From the NCBI GenBank assembly GCA_037133095.1, contig JBAXOT010000008.1:8027-72026 (forward strand): a DNA stretch of 64,000 bases, read 5' to 3'. A program made the translations under genes and the position numbers. Positions 43,220 through 51,704 of this stretch are shown piece after piece (positions within the stretch are counted from its first letter, which is position 1; each line of letters starts with the position of its first letter). The notes below the pieces were generated by a model that was given only the letters and a program-made list of their open reading frames with translations, ran no database searches and was not told the origin of the DNA. Source of the DNA: CAIMZW01 sp037133095. Lineage in GTDB: Bacteria > Actinomycetota > Actinomycetes > Nanopelagicales > Nanopelagicaceae.

Positions 43220-46084
43220 TTAATTGATAGCTAGCTCTTCGATGGGCAGGCAAGCGCAAACAAGATTGCGATCGCCGAAGACGCCATCGACCCGTCCCAC
43301 GGTCGGCCAATACTTTCCTTGGTGACCAATGGTGACGTCATCCCCCATGGGAAATGCGCCCTCGAATCGGCTGTAGCCTCTTACCCACTCTGAACGCACC
43401 AAATCGGCGCTCGTGTGTGGCGCGAAGTGCAAAGCAGAAGCATCCAGTGCAACATCACCTCGTTCGATGGCGGCTATCTCGCCTCGGATGGCGACCATCG
43501 CATCGATAAAGCGATCGAGTTCACGAATATCTTCCGATTCAGTCGGCTCGATCATCATCGTCCCAGAGACTGGGAAGCTCATGGTCGGGGCGTGAAAACC
43601 GTAATCCATCAGGCGTTTGGCGACATCGTCGACCGAAACGCCGGATGTTTTGGTCAATTCGCGTAGATCAATAATGCATTCATGAGCGATATAGCCATTT
43701 TCGCCCTTGTACAAGACAGGGAAATGCGCATCCAATCGCTTGGCAATGTAGTTGGCAGACAAAATGGCCACTTCGGTAGCCCGCTTGAGCCCAGCACCAC
43801 CCATCATGCGGATGTACGTCCAGGAAATCGGCAGAATGCTCGCCGAGCCAAAGGGCGCCGAACTTACTGGACCAGGACCGGTGGCAGGTCCAGCGGTCAT
43901 ATCAAGCGGATGGTTAGGCAAATAGGGGGCGAGGTGGGCACGCGAAATAACTGGACCGACACCAGGTCCGCCACCACCGTGCGGAATACAAAATGTCTTG
44001 TGAAGATTGAGATGCGAGACATCGGCACCAAATTTGCCCGGTTGAGCCAGTCCGACCAGAGCGTTGAGGTTTGCACCATCAACGTAAACCTGTCCCCCAG
44101 CATCATGAACCAAGCCACAGATTTCGGAAATTGCAGCTTCGAAAACCCCATGCGTTGATGGATAGGTAACCATTAACGCGGCAATGGTGCCGGAATATTG
44201 CGCTATCTTCTCTTTGAGATCTGAAACGCTGACATTGCCCTCTTGATCGCAGGCGACCACAACCACTTTCATGCCCGCCATCACCGCACTTGCGGCATTT
44301 GTGCCATGCGCACTGGAAGGAATCAGACAAATATTTCGCGAACTCTCGCCTTGGTTATCTAGATAATTCCGAATTGCCAGTAAACCCGCGAACTCACCCT
44401 GCGAACCCGCATTAGGTTGTAAGGAGACGGCGTCGTAACCAGTTATTGCAATCAACCACGTGGAAAGTTCATCAATAACTTCTCTCATCCCAATGCTTTG
44501 ATCAATGGGAGCGAAAGGATGAAGTGAGGAAAACTCTGGCCAGGTGACAGGAATCATCTCAGTAGTTGCATTAAGTTTCATGGTGCATGAACCCAATGGA
44601 ATCATCGAGCGATCCAGGGCTAAATCTCTGTCCGCCAGCGCACGCAAATATCGCATCATCGAAGTTTCAGAATGGAAGGAGTTGAAAAGCGGATGGGCAA
44701 GAAAGGAAGTTGTGCGCTTCTGTAGTGCAGAATAATGCGAGGAGCGGTCAACTTTCGCGACGACATCAAAAACTGCCAGTAGACGAGTGAAAGTTTCATC
44801 AGTCACGGTTTCATCAAATGAGATCCCTACCTGATTCGAATTCACCACTCGCAAGTTGAAACCGAGGCGCAAAGCGCGTCTTACGACATCGTTCGCGTCT
44901 GCCACGTTGACAAGAACCGTGTCAAAGATTTCTCCAGCAAGAAGTGTCTGTCCATTCTGCATTAGTGTTTCGCGAAAAGAGAGGGCGTATCCATGTACGC
45001 GCGTCGCGATTGCTTGCAAACCTTGAGGACCGTGCCACATAGCATAAAACGCCGAAATTACGGCTAACAAAACTTGGGCAGTACAGATATTCGATGTCGC
45101 TTTATCTCGACGAATATGCTGTTCCCGAGTTTGCAATGCCAATCGAAACGCAGGATTTCCATGGCTATCGACGCTCTGGCCAATCAATCGACCCGGGATA
45201 GATCGTTCTAAGCCGCTTCGAACTGACATAAACCCGGCATGAGGTCCACCGAATCCCATCGGGACGCCAAAACGCTGTGCGGAACCAACGGCAACATCAG
45301 CGCCCCACTCCCCTGGTGACTTCACCAATGTAAGGGCGAGCAAATCTGTCGCCATCACAGCTTGCGCGTTTACTGAATGCAACCACTCGATGGCGGAGGA
45401 TGGATCGGCAACTAAACCGTTACTGCCAAACTGCGCAATAACTCCTCCGAAAACTTCGCGGCCCAAGGCAGAAAGAGCCTCAGCGGTCATTTCGGTGGCG
45501 ACAACTTTGATCCCGAGTGGCTTTGCCCGAGTTTCAATAACGGCACTGATATGTGGATGGAGTTGAATATCGATGGCAAAGACCGCATCATCGGAACCGC
45601 TCCATACTCGCCTGGCCAAAGTCATGGCTTCGGCTGCAGCTGTTGCTTCATCAAGCATGGAAGCATTCGCGATGGCCAAGCCAGTTAGATCAGAGACTGC
45701 GGTTTGAAACGCAAAAATTGCCTCTAATCGGCCTTGGCTAATCTCCGGTTGATATGGGGTGTAAGCCGTATACCAAGCCGGATTCTCCAAAACATTTCGC
45801 AAGATCACCGGTGGCGTAATCGTGCCGTAGTACCCAACGCCGATAAGTGAATGCAGAACTTGGTTCTTCGCTGCCTTGGCACGAAGTTCAGCAATTGCAG
45901 CCACTTCCGAAGCTGCAGGAGGCAGCATAGATTCCAAGGAGTGCATGATTGCAATATTTTCCGGCACAACTCTGGCGATAAAAGAATCAAGATCGCTTTC
46001 GCCCAACTCGCGAAGCATCGTCTGAATTTGGTCCGCATCCGGACCAATATGACGGTCTTCAAAACGCGCGCGAATAGAACTCAT
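43220..46084 (-). CDS. gcvP: Glycine dehydrogenase (decarboxylating), P protein
   Basis: The P protein decarboxylates glycine with PLP and passes the aminomethyl group to lipoyl-GcvH. The 954-residue protein is the long, single-chain form with both halves: the N-terminal DRHIGPDADQIQTMLREL and the C-terminal half carrying the PLP lysine in LNLHKTFCIPHGGGGPG (about residue 697). AAGGGAG 5-11 nt before the ATG is a strong ribosome binding site. gcvH lies 2.5 kb upstream on the same strand; gcvT is not in the window. Confidence 0.97.
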   Translation of the reverse strand: MSSIRARFEDRHIGPDADQIQTMLRELGESDLDSFIARVVPENIAIMHSLESMLPPAASEVAAIAELRAKAAKNQVLHSLIGVGYYGTITPPVILRNVLENPAWYTAYTPYQPEISQGRLEAIFAFQTAVSDLTGLAIANASMLDEATAAAEAMTLARRVWSGSDDAVFAIDIQLHPHISAVIETRAKPLGIKVVATEMTAEALSALGREVFGGVIAQFGSNGLVADPSSAIEWLHSVNAQAVMATDLLALTLVKSPGEWGADVAVGSAQRFGVPMGFGGPHAGFMSVRSGLERSIPGRLIGQSVDSHGNPAFRLALQTREQHIRRDKATSNICTAQVLLAVISAFYAMWHGPQGLQAIATRVHGYALSFRETLMQNGQTLLAGEIFDTVLVNVADANDVVRRALRLGFNLRVVNSNQVGISFDETVTDETFTRLLAVFDVVAKVDRSSHYSALQKRTTSFLAHPLFNSFHSETSMMRYLRALADRDLALDRSMIPLGSCTMKLNATTEMIPVTWPEFSSLHPFAPIDQSIGMREVIDELSTWLIAITGYDAVSLQPNAGSQGEFAGLLAIRNYLDNQGESSRNICLIPSSAHGTNAASAVMAGMKVVVVACDQEGNVSVSDLKEKIAQYSGTIAALMVTYPSTHGVFEAAISEICGLVHDAGGQVYVDGANLNALVGLAQPGKFGADVSHLNLHKTFCIPHGGGGPGVGPVISRAHLAPYLPNHPLDMTAGPATGPGPVSSAPFGSASILPISWTYIRMMGGAGLKRATEVAILSANYIAKRLDAHFPVLYKGENGYIAHECIIDLRELTKTSGVSVDDVAKRLMDYGFHAPTMSFPVSGTMMIEPTESEDIRELDRFIDAMVAIRGEIAAIERGDVALDASALHFAPHTSADLVRSEWVRGYSRFEGAFPMGDDVTIGHQGKYWPTVGRVDGVFGDRNLVCACLPIEELAIN

Positions 46085-46132
46085 TTTTCTCCCTTAGCCA
46101 CTTATCAACTCAGTGCCTAAGGATAAGGAAAT

Positions 46133-46633
46133 TTAGGCTCCCTTGCGCTTTCTGCGCTCGGCTAACTCGTCGTTACTTACGACACTTCTTGGCTGAGTGC
46201 CATCGGAAGTGGTTTCGGCTTGGAGATGGGCTAGTGAACCTTCCACCTCGCTCCAGACTCGACCAATCGCAATTCCAAAAACTCCCTGGCCGCCTTGCAA
46301 CAAATCAATAATGTCATCGGCACTGGTGCATTCGTAAATGGAGGCACCATCACTCATGAGAGTCATCCGTTCCAGATCCGAAATACCACGATCTCGCAAG
46401 TGTTCGACTGCCGCACGAATATTTTGCAGCGACACGCCTGTATCTAAAAGACGCTTAACTATCTTTAAAACCAAAATGTCGCGGAAGCCATACAGGCGTT
46501 GCGATCCCGAGCCAGCGGCCGGTTGAATACTTGGCTCAACGAGTCCAGTCCGGGCCCAATAATCCAACTGCCGATAGGTAATTCCAGCAGCAACGCATGC
46601 GGTAGCGCCGCGGTAACCAAAATCTTCGGTCAT
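46133..46633 (-). CDS. MerR-family transcriptional regulator (Rv1830-like)
   Basis: A 166-residue regulator with an N-terminal MerR winged helix (ITYRQLDYWARTGLVEPS; RLYGFRDILVLKIVKRLLDTG) and a C-terminal alpha/beta region (YECTSADDIIDLLQGGQGVFGIAIG) unlike the drug-binding types. It sits in the conserved gcvP-MerR-BFN-MerR-garA-gcvH order. Its own promoter region carries a MerR-like dyad. The regulated genes are not known from sequence. Confidence 0.9.
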   Translation of the reverse strand: MTEDFGYRGATACVAAGITYRQLDYWARTGLVEPSIQPAAGSGSQRLYGFRDILVLKIVKRLLDTGVSLQNIRAAVEHLRDRGISDLERMTLMSDGASIYECTSADDIIDLLQGGQGVFGIAIGRVWSEVEGSLAHLQAETTSDGTQPRSVVSNDELAERRKRKGA

Positions 46634-46728
46634 TTAATACTCACTTCTGTGGGGGAAGAATTGCCAACTTGGAATTTTTGCCAGGCGCATCTTCGCCCGC
46701 CTATTCTCCATCGTTTTCAATTACCTGA

Positions 46729-46757
46729 ACAGTAGATTTGGCCACGAGGAAAGACAA
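46729..46757 (-). promoter_or_regulatory. Promoter upstream of the MerR-gcvP genes
   Basis: On the minus strand TTGTCT (46757-46752), a 17-nt spacer and TACTGT (46734-46729) form a good -35/-10 pair. The predicted leader to the MerR start at 46633 is about 90 nt, unlike the leaderless units elsewhere in the window. Confidence 0.45.
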
Positions 46758-46775
46758 TGACCGACACGCGAAACT

Positions 46776-46792
46776 CTCAAGGTAAACTTCAG
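46776..46792. promoter_or_regulatory. MerR-type dyad, possible operator
   Basis: CTCAAG-GTAAA-CTTCAG is an imperfect inverted repeat (CTnAAG-N5-CTTnAG), about 20 nt upstream of the -35 box of the 46133-46633 MerR gene. Its form suits a dimeric MerR protein, but placement upstream of -35 differs from the classic spacer location. Confidence 0.35.
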
Positions 46793-46801
46793 GGTTAGGA
46801 A

Positions 46802-47308
46802 TTAACCCGCAAAATCGTCGGGGTTAATCTGATCTAGAAATTCGCGAAATTTCTCTACTTCATCATCGGACTGGTCGGGAATTTCAATTCCCACCTCACC
46901 TAAAAGTTCCTCGCTGGCGAGAATCGGAGCGCCAGCCCGTAACGCAAGCGCCAGGGCATCACTGGGTCGAGCCGAGAGCGACTGACCCCCCACAAATTGC
47001 AATTCGGCATAAAAAATGCCATCCCTGACCTCAGTGATCAGGACCTGCTTTAACTCAGAGCCCAAAGTTTCAATAGTTTGCGCGAGCAAATCATGGGTCA
47101 AAGGGCGTGGTGGCGTCAGGCTCTGCTGGGCAAAAGCAATCGCGGTCGCTTCGACTGCCCCAATCCAGATTGGCAGATAACGAACGCCGTCTGCCTCCTT
47201 CAGCAGCACGATAGGTTGATTCGAGGGCATTTCAACGCGAACGCCAATCACTTCTACGCTCTTATATTCTCCATTTAGGAATCGACCTGCATCGTTCTTA
47301 TCTGGCAT
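46802..47308 (-). CDS. Bifunctional nuclease (BFN) domain protein, DUF151
   Basis: A 168-residue member of the BFN/DUF151 family (Rv1829-like). Conserved parts are VLLKEADGVRYLPIWIG, AIAFAQQ, RPLTHDLLAQTIETLG and the acidic ARPSDALALALRAGAPI. Plant homologues have DNase and RNase activity; the bacterial role is unsettled. It starts 7 nt after the upstream MerR gene, with GATAAT + 6 nt before its ATG. Confidence 0.88.
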   Translation of the reverse strand: MPDKNDAGRFLNGEYKSVEVIGVRVEMPSNQPIVLLKEADGVRYLPIWIGAVEATAIAFAQQSLTPPRPLTHDLLAQTIETLGSELKQVLITEVRDGIFYAELQFVGGQSLSARPSDALALALRAGAPILASEELLGEVGIEIPDQSDDEVEKFREFLDQINPDDFAG

Positions 47309-47314
47309 GAGGTA

Positions 47315-47320
47315 ATTATC
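47315..47320 (-). promoter_or_regulatory. Possible leaderless -10 box for the BFN gene
   Basis: GATAAT followed by 6 nt and the ATG at 47308, overlapping the stop of the upstream MerR gene. Confidence 0.4.
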
Positions 47321-48029
47321 TAAGTCTTTCGAGACCGGCGCGAACCAGAGCGGAGTGCAGGCGAACTGACAGCGAGGCTAACTCGCGTTGAACTTCTTGA
47401 GCTCGTGCTTGAGCATCCGAACTCTTTTGTCGGAGCAGCGGTGTGATCACTTGCTCGACTAGGCCGACTTCTCGATCAGCAGCGCTCTTGAACGAGCGCA
47501 TATGGCGAGCTTCGATTCCAAAGGCCGCAATTTCGGCGACCGCACGGGAAACTGCCAAGGCATTGGCGTCGTAATGTCGACCATGAAGTTCGATGAGTCC
47601 GTACGACTCCAACTCCCCCAATTGGCTCTCGGCTAAGCCCGAGGCTTGAAGCAATTCATCCCGAGAAAGACGAAGATCATTCTCCTCACCAAAATTTGCG
47701 GGTGCGAATTCCCCGTCAACGGTCGCCAATCGAGGCGTGGCCATCGAACCAGGAGTTGCCGCAGGTTGCAGCCCGCGATCAAGAGCATCCAAATTGTCTT
47801 TAATCACTCGCAATGGCAAGTATTGGTCTCGCTGAGCTTGCAGTACATATCGCAACCGCTCTAAATCAACATGGGTAAATTTCCGATAGCCCGAGGGTGT
47901 CCGTTGCGGCTCTATCAACCCTTCGGATTCTAAGAATCGGATCTTCGAGATCGTTATATCGGGGAAATCGCCCCGAAGTTTGCTGAGAACTTCACCGATA
48001 CTGAGATAGGCACGAGCTGGGACGCTCAT
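47316..48029 (-). CDS. ftsR: MerR-family regulator (FtsR/Rv1828-like)
   Basis: A 237-residue regulator. The N-terminal MerR helix-turn-helix reads ISKIRFLESEGLIEPQRTPSGYRKF, followed by a coiled dimer helix and a C-terminal domain specific to actinobacteria (ASGLAESQLGELESYGLIELHG). Orthologues next to garA include FtsR, an activator of ftsZ in corynebacteria, so a link to cell division is possible but inferred only from position and family. Its start overlaps the garA stop by 4 nt. Confidence 0.88.
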   Translation of the reverse strand: MSVPARAYLSIGEVLSKLRGDFPDITISKIRFLESEGLIEPQRTPSGYRKFTHVDLERLRYVLQAQRDQYLPLRVIKDNLDALDRGLQPAATPGSMATPRLATVDGEFAPANFGEENDLRLSRDELLQASGLAESQLGELESYGLIELHGRHYDANALAVSRAVAEIAAFGIEARHMRSFKSAADREVGLVEQVITPLLRQKSSDAQARAQEVQRELASLSVRLHSALVRAGLERLR

Positions 48030-48484
48030 TGCAATCCCCCTTTCACAAAGAAGGTCAATTTAAATTTTCCGATTTGAATAAGATCTCCTTGAGAGAGAGT
48101 GGAACCTTGCGAGGCTTCGCCATTGACATAGGTACCATTCAAACTTCCCAAATCCTTCAGAACGTACATCGAGCCAATCGCATGTTCGATCTGGGCATGT
48201 TTGCGCGAGACCGTAATATCGTCCAACAAAATGTCGCTGCTGCTGTCCCGCCCAATTAAAGTGCTCTGCACATTCAATAAAAAACGGGCGCCCCTATCTG
48301 GTCCAGAAAGTGCAATCAACATTGCGCTACCCTCCGGCAACGCGGAAAGAACTTCTCGCTCTTGTGTGGATAGGTGTTCGGACCCACCAACTACATCATC
48401 CGTGTGCGAATCTTGTGATTGGGTACCTAGATGAATGGTCGAGGTGAGTTCGCCAGATGTGTGGTCATTCGAGGCGGCTGGCAC
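48026..48484 (-). CDS. garA: FHA-domain metabolic regulator GarA/OdhI
   Basis: GarA binds and inhibits 2-oxoglutarate dehydrogenase and related enzymes, and is switched off when Ser/Thr kinases phosphorylate its N-terminal TTS motif. From GTG 48484 (GAGGG 5-9 nt upstream) it has 152 residues; a TTG at 48523 would add 13. The FHA domain is complete: LIGRDSSSDILLDDITVSRKHA and DLGSLNGTYVNG. The N-terminal GELTSTIHLG occupies the position of the mycobacterial VETTSVF phosphosite. It is the only phosphothreonine-binding protein in the window. Confidence 0.9.
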   Translation of the reverse strand: MPAASNDHTSGELTSTIHLGTQSQDSHTDDVVGGSEHLSTQEREVLSALPEGSAMLIALSGPDRGARFLLNVQSTLIGRDSSSDILLDDITVSRKHAQIEHAIGSMYVLKDLGSLNGTYVNGEASQGSTLSQGDLIQIGKFKLTFFVKGGLQ

Positions 48485-48533
48485 TTTTCCCTCGCTCTCT
48501 TCTTTAGGACACCTTAGGTTCAACTAGAGGATG

Positions 48534-48563
48534 ACACTAGGCGAGAGCAGAGCTCAAGGTCAA
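48534..48563 (-). promoter_or_regulatory. Consensus-like promoter for garA
   Basis: On the minus strand TTGACC (48563-48558), an 18-nt spacer and TAGTGT (48539-48534) form the clearest two-box promoter in the window. The start site would be near 48527, leaving a leader of about 40 nt to the GTG at 48484. Confidence 0.6.
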
Positions 48564-48593
48564 GCAGAATTTCTGAGGCAACGTTTTTTGCAA

Positions 48594-48974
48594 TTACGAG
48601 ATGAGCGACTCATAATCTGCAGCGCTTAAGAGGTCAGTCGCATCTGAATCCAACTCGATTTCAGCAATCCAACCGGCGCCATATGGGTCAGTGTTCATCA
48701 CTTCAGGTGCGCTGTCCAAATCAGAATTGATCGCTACAACTGTTCCCGTCACCGGTGCAAAAATTTCGGAAACGCTCTTTGTTGACTCTACTTCACCACA
48801 TACGCCCCCTGCGGTGACTTTTTGACCGACCTTCGGCAATTGAATGTACACAATGTCGCCTAGAGCACTTTGAGCAAAATCGGTGATGCCAATTCGTACC
48901 ACTTGAGAGCCCTCAGCGGAGCGAATCCACTCGTGCTCTTTGGTAAATTTCAGTTCGACTGGAACGGCTGACAT
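48594..48974 (-). CDS. gcvH: Glycine cleavage system H protein
   Basis: GcvH carries the aminomethyl intermediate on a lipoyl arm between the P, T and L proteins. The 126-residue protein starts KFTKEHEW and has the lipoylated lysine K66 in EVESTKSVSE, then the C-terminal helix region ADYESLIS. AGGGAGA 6-12 nt before the ATG is its ribosome binding site. It is separated from garA by a 70-nt promoter region. Confidence 0.96.
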   Translation of the reverse strand: MSAVPVELKFTKEHEWIRSAEGSQVVRIGITDFAQSALGDIVYIQLPKVGQKVTAGGVCGEVESTKSVSEIFAPVTGTVVAINSDLDSAPEVMNTDPYGAGWIAEIELDSDATDLLSAADYESLIS

Positions 48975-49014
48975 TGGCTATCTCCCTATTAAGTAGTGCT
49001 GGAACGCCGCAATA

Positions 49015-49590
49015 TTAGCGACTTTGCCGATAATGCGAAGAGCTGGGCGTCAATCCTAAATATGAGTAGTGAATCCCAGTTAACAGATAGAGCGCCATGC
49101 CCCAAATAGCAAAACTCCAGCCGAGAACTAATGCGACTCGACCAAGACCATGAGGAGAATTGACTAACAACAGCGGAAAGGCGTAAAGCAAATTAAAGGT
49201 GGCAGCCTTGCCGAGGAAAGTAACGGAAAATACTTTGCCACCCCTACGTCGCACCACAATTAAAACTAGAGCCAGCCACACATCTCGCGCAATGAGAACT
49301 ATTACTAACCACCAAGGAATCACGTGACGGAGCGCGAGCGAAACAATCGTCGCTGCAATATAGGCCCGATCAATTGCCGGATCCATAATCGCACCCAATT
49401 TTGACTCTTGGTTTAAAGCTCTGGCGACCTTCCCATCAAGGTAATCAGTCAAGGCACCAATCGCCAAAATGACAAAACTCAGAACAGGACGATGATCAAC
49501 TAAGTAGACCCAGAGAAATAGTGGAATCCCAAAGGCTCGGAGCAGCGTCAAGCCGTTTGGGACAGTGAGAATGCGGTCTTGCGAACTCAT
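49015..49590 (-). CDS. CDP-alcohol phosphatidyltransferase (PgsA-like)
   Basis: A 191-residue membrane enzyme of the PgsA/Cls2 group, probably making phosphatidylglycerophosphate or cardiolipin. The CDP-alcohol motif is split over DYLDGKVAR and GAIMDPAIDR (D-x2-D-G-x2-A-R-x8-G-x3-D-x3-D). About five membrane helices are visible. ATG 49590 was chosen because CTGGAGGA lies 5 nt upstream and an upstream in-frame extension would overlap the tRNA-Pro gene. Confidence 0.88.
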   Translation of the reverse strand: MSSQDRILTVPNGLTLLRAFGIPLFLWVYLVDHRPVLSFVILAIGALTDYLDGKVARALNQESKLGAIMDPAIDRAYIAATIVSLALRHVIPWWLVIVLIARDVWLALVLIVVRRRGGKVFSVTFLGKAATFNLLYAFPLLLVNSPHGLGRVALVLGWSFAIWGMALYLLTGIHYSYLGLTPSSSHYRQSR

Positions 49591-49602
49591 CCATTCCTCC
49601 AG

Positions 49603-49676
49603 TCGGGACGACAGGATTTGAACCTGCGACACCCAGACCCCCAGCCTGGTGCGCTACCAAGCTGCGCTACGTCCCG
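49603..49676 (-). tRNA. tRNA-Pro (anticodon GGG), CCA not encoded
   Basis: On the minus strand the acceptor halves CGGGACG and CGTCCCG pair over 7 bp with discriminator A. The anticodon stem CCAGG/TCTGG encloses CTGGGGG with anticodon GGG; the T arm is CAGGTTCAAATCCTG. The sequence after the discriminator is CTGG, so CCA must be added. It lies 21 nt after the der stop and 12 nt before the pgsA-like start, with no terminator on either side. Confidence 0.97.
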
Positions 49677-49697
49677 GCGATTAAAGCGAGGCAGATA

Positions 49698-51662
49698 CTA
49701 CTCCCGCTCTTTTACTTTTATTGCTACTTCAACCGGGGAACCGCCAAAACCAAACTCTTCTCGAATTCGACGCTCGATGAATCTGCGATAGGAAGGCTCG
49801 ACCCACTCACTCGAAAAAACAACGAACTTAGGTGGGCAGATTGCAGCCTGTGTTGCGAAGCGAATCTTAGGTTGCTTCCCACTTCTTACCGGCGGTGGCG
49901 TAGCCGCTATGAGGGCGCCAAGGAAGGAGTTCAACTTTGCAGTTGGAATTCGTTTCTCCCAGCTCGCAAGAGCTGTGCGCAGAGCCGGGGCAAGACGATC
50001 TCGATGCCAGCCAGTCTTCGCGGAAACATTGACACGCTGTACCCACGGATAACGCTCCAACTGACGATCCAATTCGCGTTCTAATTGGATCTGTCTGTCC
50101 TCGTCCATAAGATCCCATTTATTCATAACCAGAACAATGGCGCGACCAGCCTCTTCAGCCATAGTGACGATACGAATATCTTGCTCAGTCAATGGAATAG
50201 ACGCATCAAAAACCACGACCGCAACCTCTGCCCGATCCAAAGCAGTGGCGGTACGTAGTGATGCGTAGTAATCAGTTCCACTATCTTGGTGAGCTCGCCT
50301 TCGGATTCCTGCAGTGTCGATGAATCGCCAAGTGGTATCGCCAATTTCAATGAGTTCATCAACTGGATCCCGAGTCGTTCCTGCTTGTTCGTCCACGATG
50401 ACTCTGGATGCTCCAGCCAGCGCATTGAGTAAAGAGGACTTACCAACATTTGGTCGGCCGACCAAGGCGATCTTGCGATAGCCATCGTCTAACGGCGACT
50501 TTCCAACCTCCGGCAGCGATTTAATAATAAGGTCCATTAAATCGCCAGCACCTCGACCGTGAAGCGCCGAGACGAAGCGCGGTTCTCCCAACCCAAGATT
50601 CCATAAACCGTGCGCATCGGCCTCTTCACGTTGGCCATCAACTTTATTGGCAGCCAAAATGATCTTTTTCTTGGATTTTCGCAACAAGTCAACTAATGAT
50701 TGATCTTCATCCAGCGCACCAACCTGGGCATCGACTACGAAAAGAACGATGTCGGACTCAAGGATTGCCAATTCCGAGCCCGCGGTTATCTTTTCCGAAA
50801 TTCCTTCGGGATTAACTTCCCATCCCCCTGTGTCGACGAGTACAAAACGTCGTCCATTCCACTCCGCCTCGTACTTCACCCGATCACGAGTAACTCCGGG
50901 AGTGTCTTCCACGATTGCTTCGCGACGCCCGATTATTCGATTAACGAGCGTTGATTTGCCTACATTGGGGCGCCCGATAACCGCAACGATAGGCAAGCCA
51001 ATCAAATTCTTCTGCTTGAGCCAGCCCCAAATGAGATCCACAACTTCGTCAAGGTCCAACTGTGTGGAATCGAGTTCCAGTGCATCCTCAGCGGGTCGCA
51101 GCGGTGAAATGCGACGGGTGGAGTCAATCGTGTCGCGGGACTGCAGGGATTCGGCAACCTTCTCCGTCGCCCCAATATCGGACAACTCCCGCTCCCGACG
51201 AAGTGCTCGCTCCTGGAGATCTGCATATAGAAATATCTTCAGTTGAGCGTCAGGAGCTACGACCGTGCCGATGTCTCGACCTTCAACCACGATTCCAGCG
51301 GTTGATTCATCAATAATATTTCGTTGAATCTCCACGAGAAATTCTCGTACTTCGGCCATTTGGCTGATCGCGCTGACGTTATCGGTCACGCGAGCCGAAC
51401 GGATTTCCGACGAAATATCTCGATCACCACTAAAGGTCTTGGGGTTTTCCGGGTTTGTCGTAAAAGAGATGCCATGAAATTTGGCGGCTGCCACGATCTC
51501 ACTCGCTTCGGTCCGACCCTCTTCAAGCGCGAGCCAGGTAATAGCCCGATAGAGGGCACCCGTATCTAGGTACTTCCAATGAGCCCGAAGGGCGATTGAT
51601 CGCGCTGTGGAAGATTTGCCGGAACCGCTTGGCCCATCTATTGCTATAACGACGTTGGCCAT
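49698..51662 (-). CDS. der: Fused cytidylate kinase and GTPase Der (EngA)
   Basis: A 654-residue fusion. Residues about 1-215 are cytidylate kinase (CMP to CDP): P-loop GPSGSGKSS, YLDTGALYRA, VVEGRDIGTVV. Residues about 220-654 are Der, a double GTPase for 50S ribosome assembly: G1 GRPNVGKSTL and GRPNVGKSSL, G3 DTGGW and DTAGI, G4 NKVD and NKWD, plus the C-terminal KH-like domain. This fusion is known in several actinobacteria. The two halves are both intact. Confidence 0.95.
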   Translation of the reverse strand: MANVVIAIDGPSGSGKSSTARSIALRAHWKYLDTGALYRAITWLALEEGRTEASEIVAAAKFHGISFTTNPENPKTFSGDRDISSEIRSARVTDNVSAISQMAEVREFLVEIQRNIIDESTAGIVVEGRDIGTVVAPDAQLKIFLYADLQERALRRERELSDIGATEKVAESLQSRDTIDSTRRISPLRPAEDALELDSTQLDLDEVVDLIWGWLKQKNLIGLPIVAVIGRPNVGKSTLVNRIIGRREAIVEDTPGVTRDRVKYEAEWNGRRFVLVDTGGWEVNPEGISEKITAGSELAILESDIVLFVVDAQVGALDEDQSLVDLLRKSKKKIILAANKVDGQREEADAHGLWNLGLGEPRFVSALHGRGAGDLMDLIIKSLPEVGKSPLDDGYRKIALVGRPNVGKSSLLNALAGASRVIVDEQAGTTRDPVDELIEIGDTTWRFIDTAGIRRRAHQDSGTDYYASLRTATALDRAEVAVVVFDASIPLTEQDIRIVTMAEEAGRAIVLVMNKWDLMDEDRQIQLERELDRQLERYPWVQRVNVSAKTGWHRDRLAPALRTALASWEKRIPTAKLNSFLGALIAATPPPVRSGKQPKIRFATQAAICPPKFVVFSSEWVEPSYRRFIERRIREEFGFGGSPVEVAIKVKERE

Positions 51663-51668
51663 GGGGCA

Positions 51669-51674
51669 ACCTTA
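51669..51674 (-). promoter_or_regulatory. Leaderless -10 box for cmk-der
   Basis: On the minus strand TAAGGT is followed by TGCCCC (6 nt) and the ATG at 51662, in the 42-nt gap after tyrA. Confidence 0.55.
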
Positions 51675-51704
51675 ACCGAGTTCACCCAGCGACGTTTCTC
51701 GACC

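Noticed and set aside
49698..51662. Cmk-Der fusion as a novel fusion
   Set aside because: This domain pair is already known in several actinobacteria, so it is annotated but not claimed as new.
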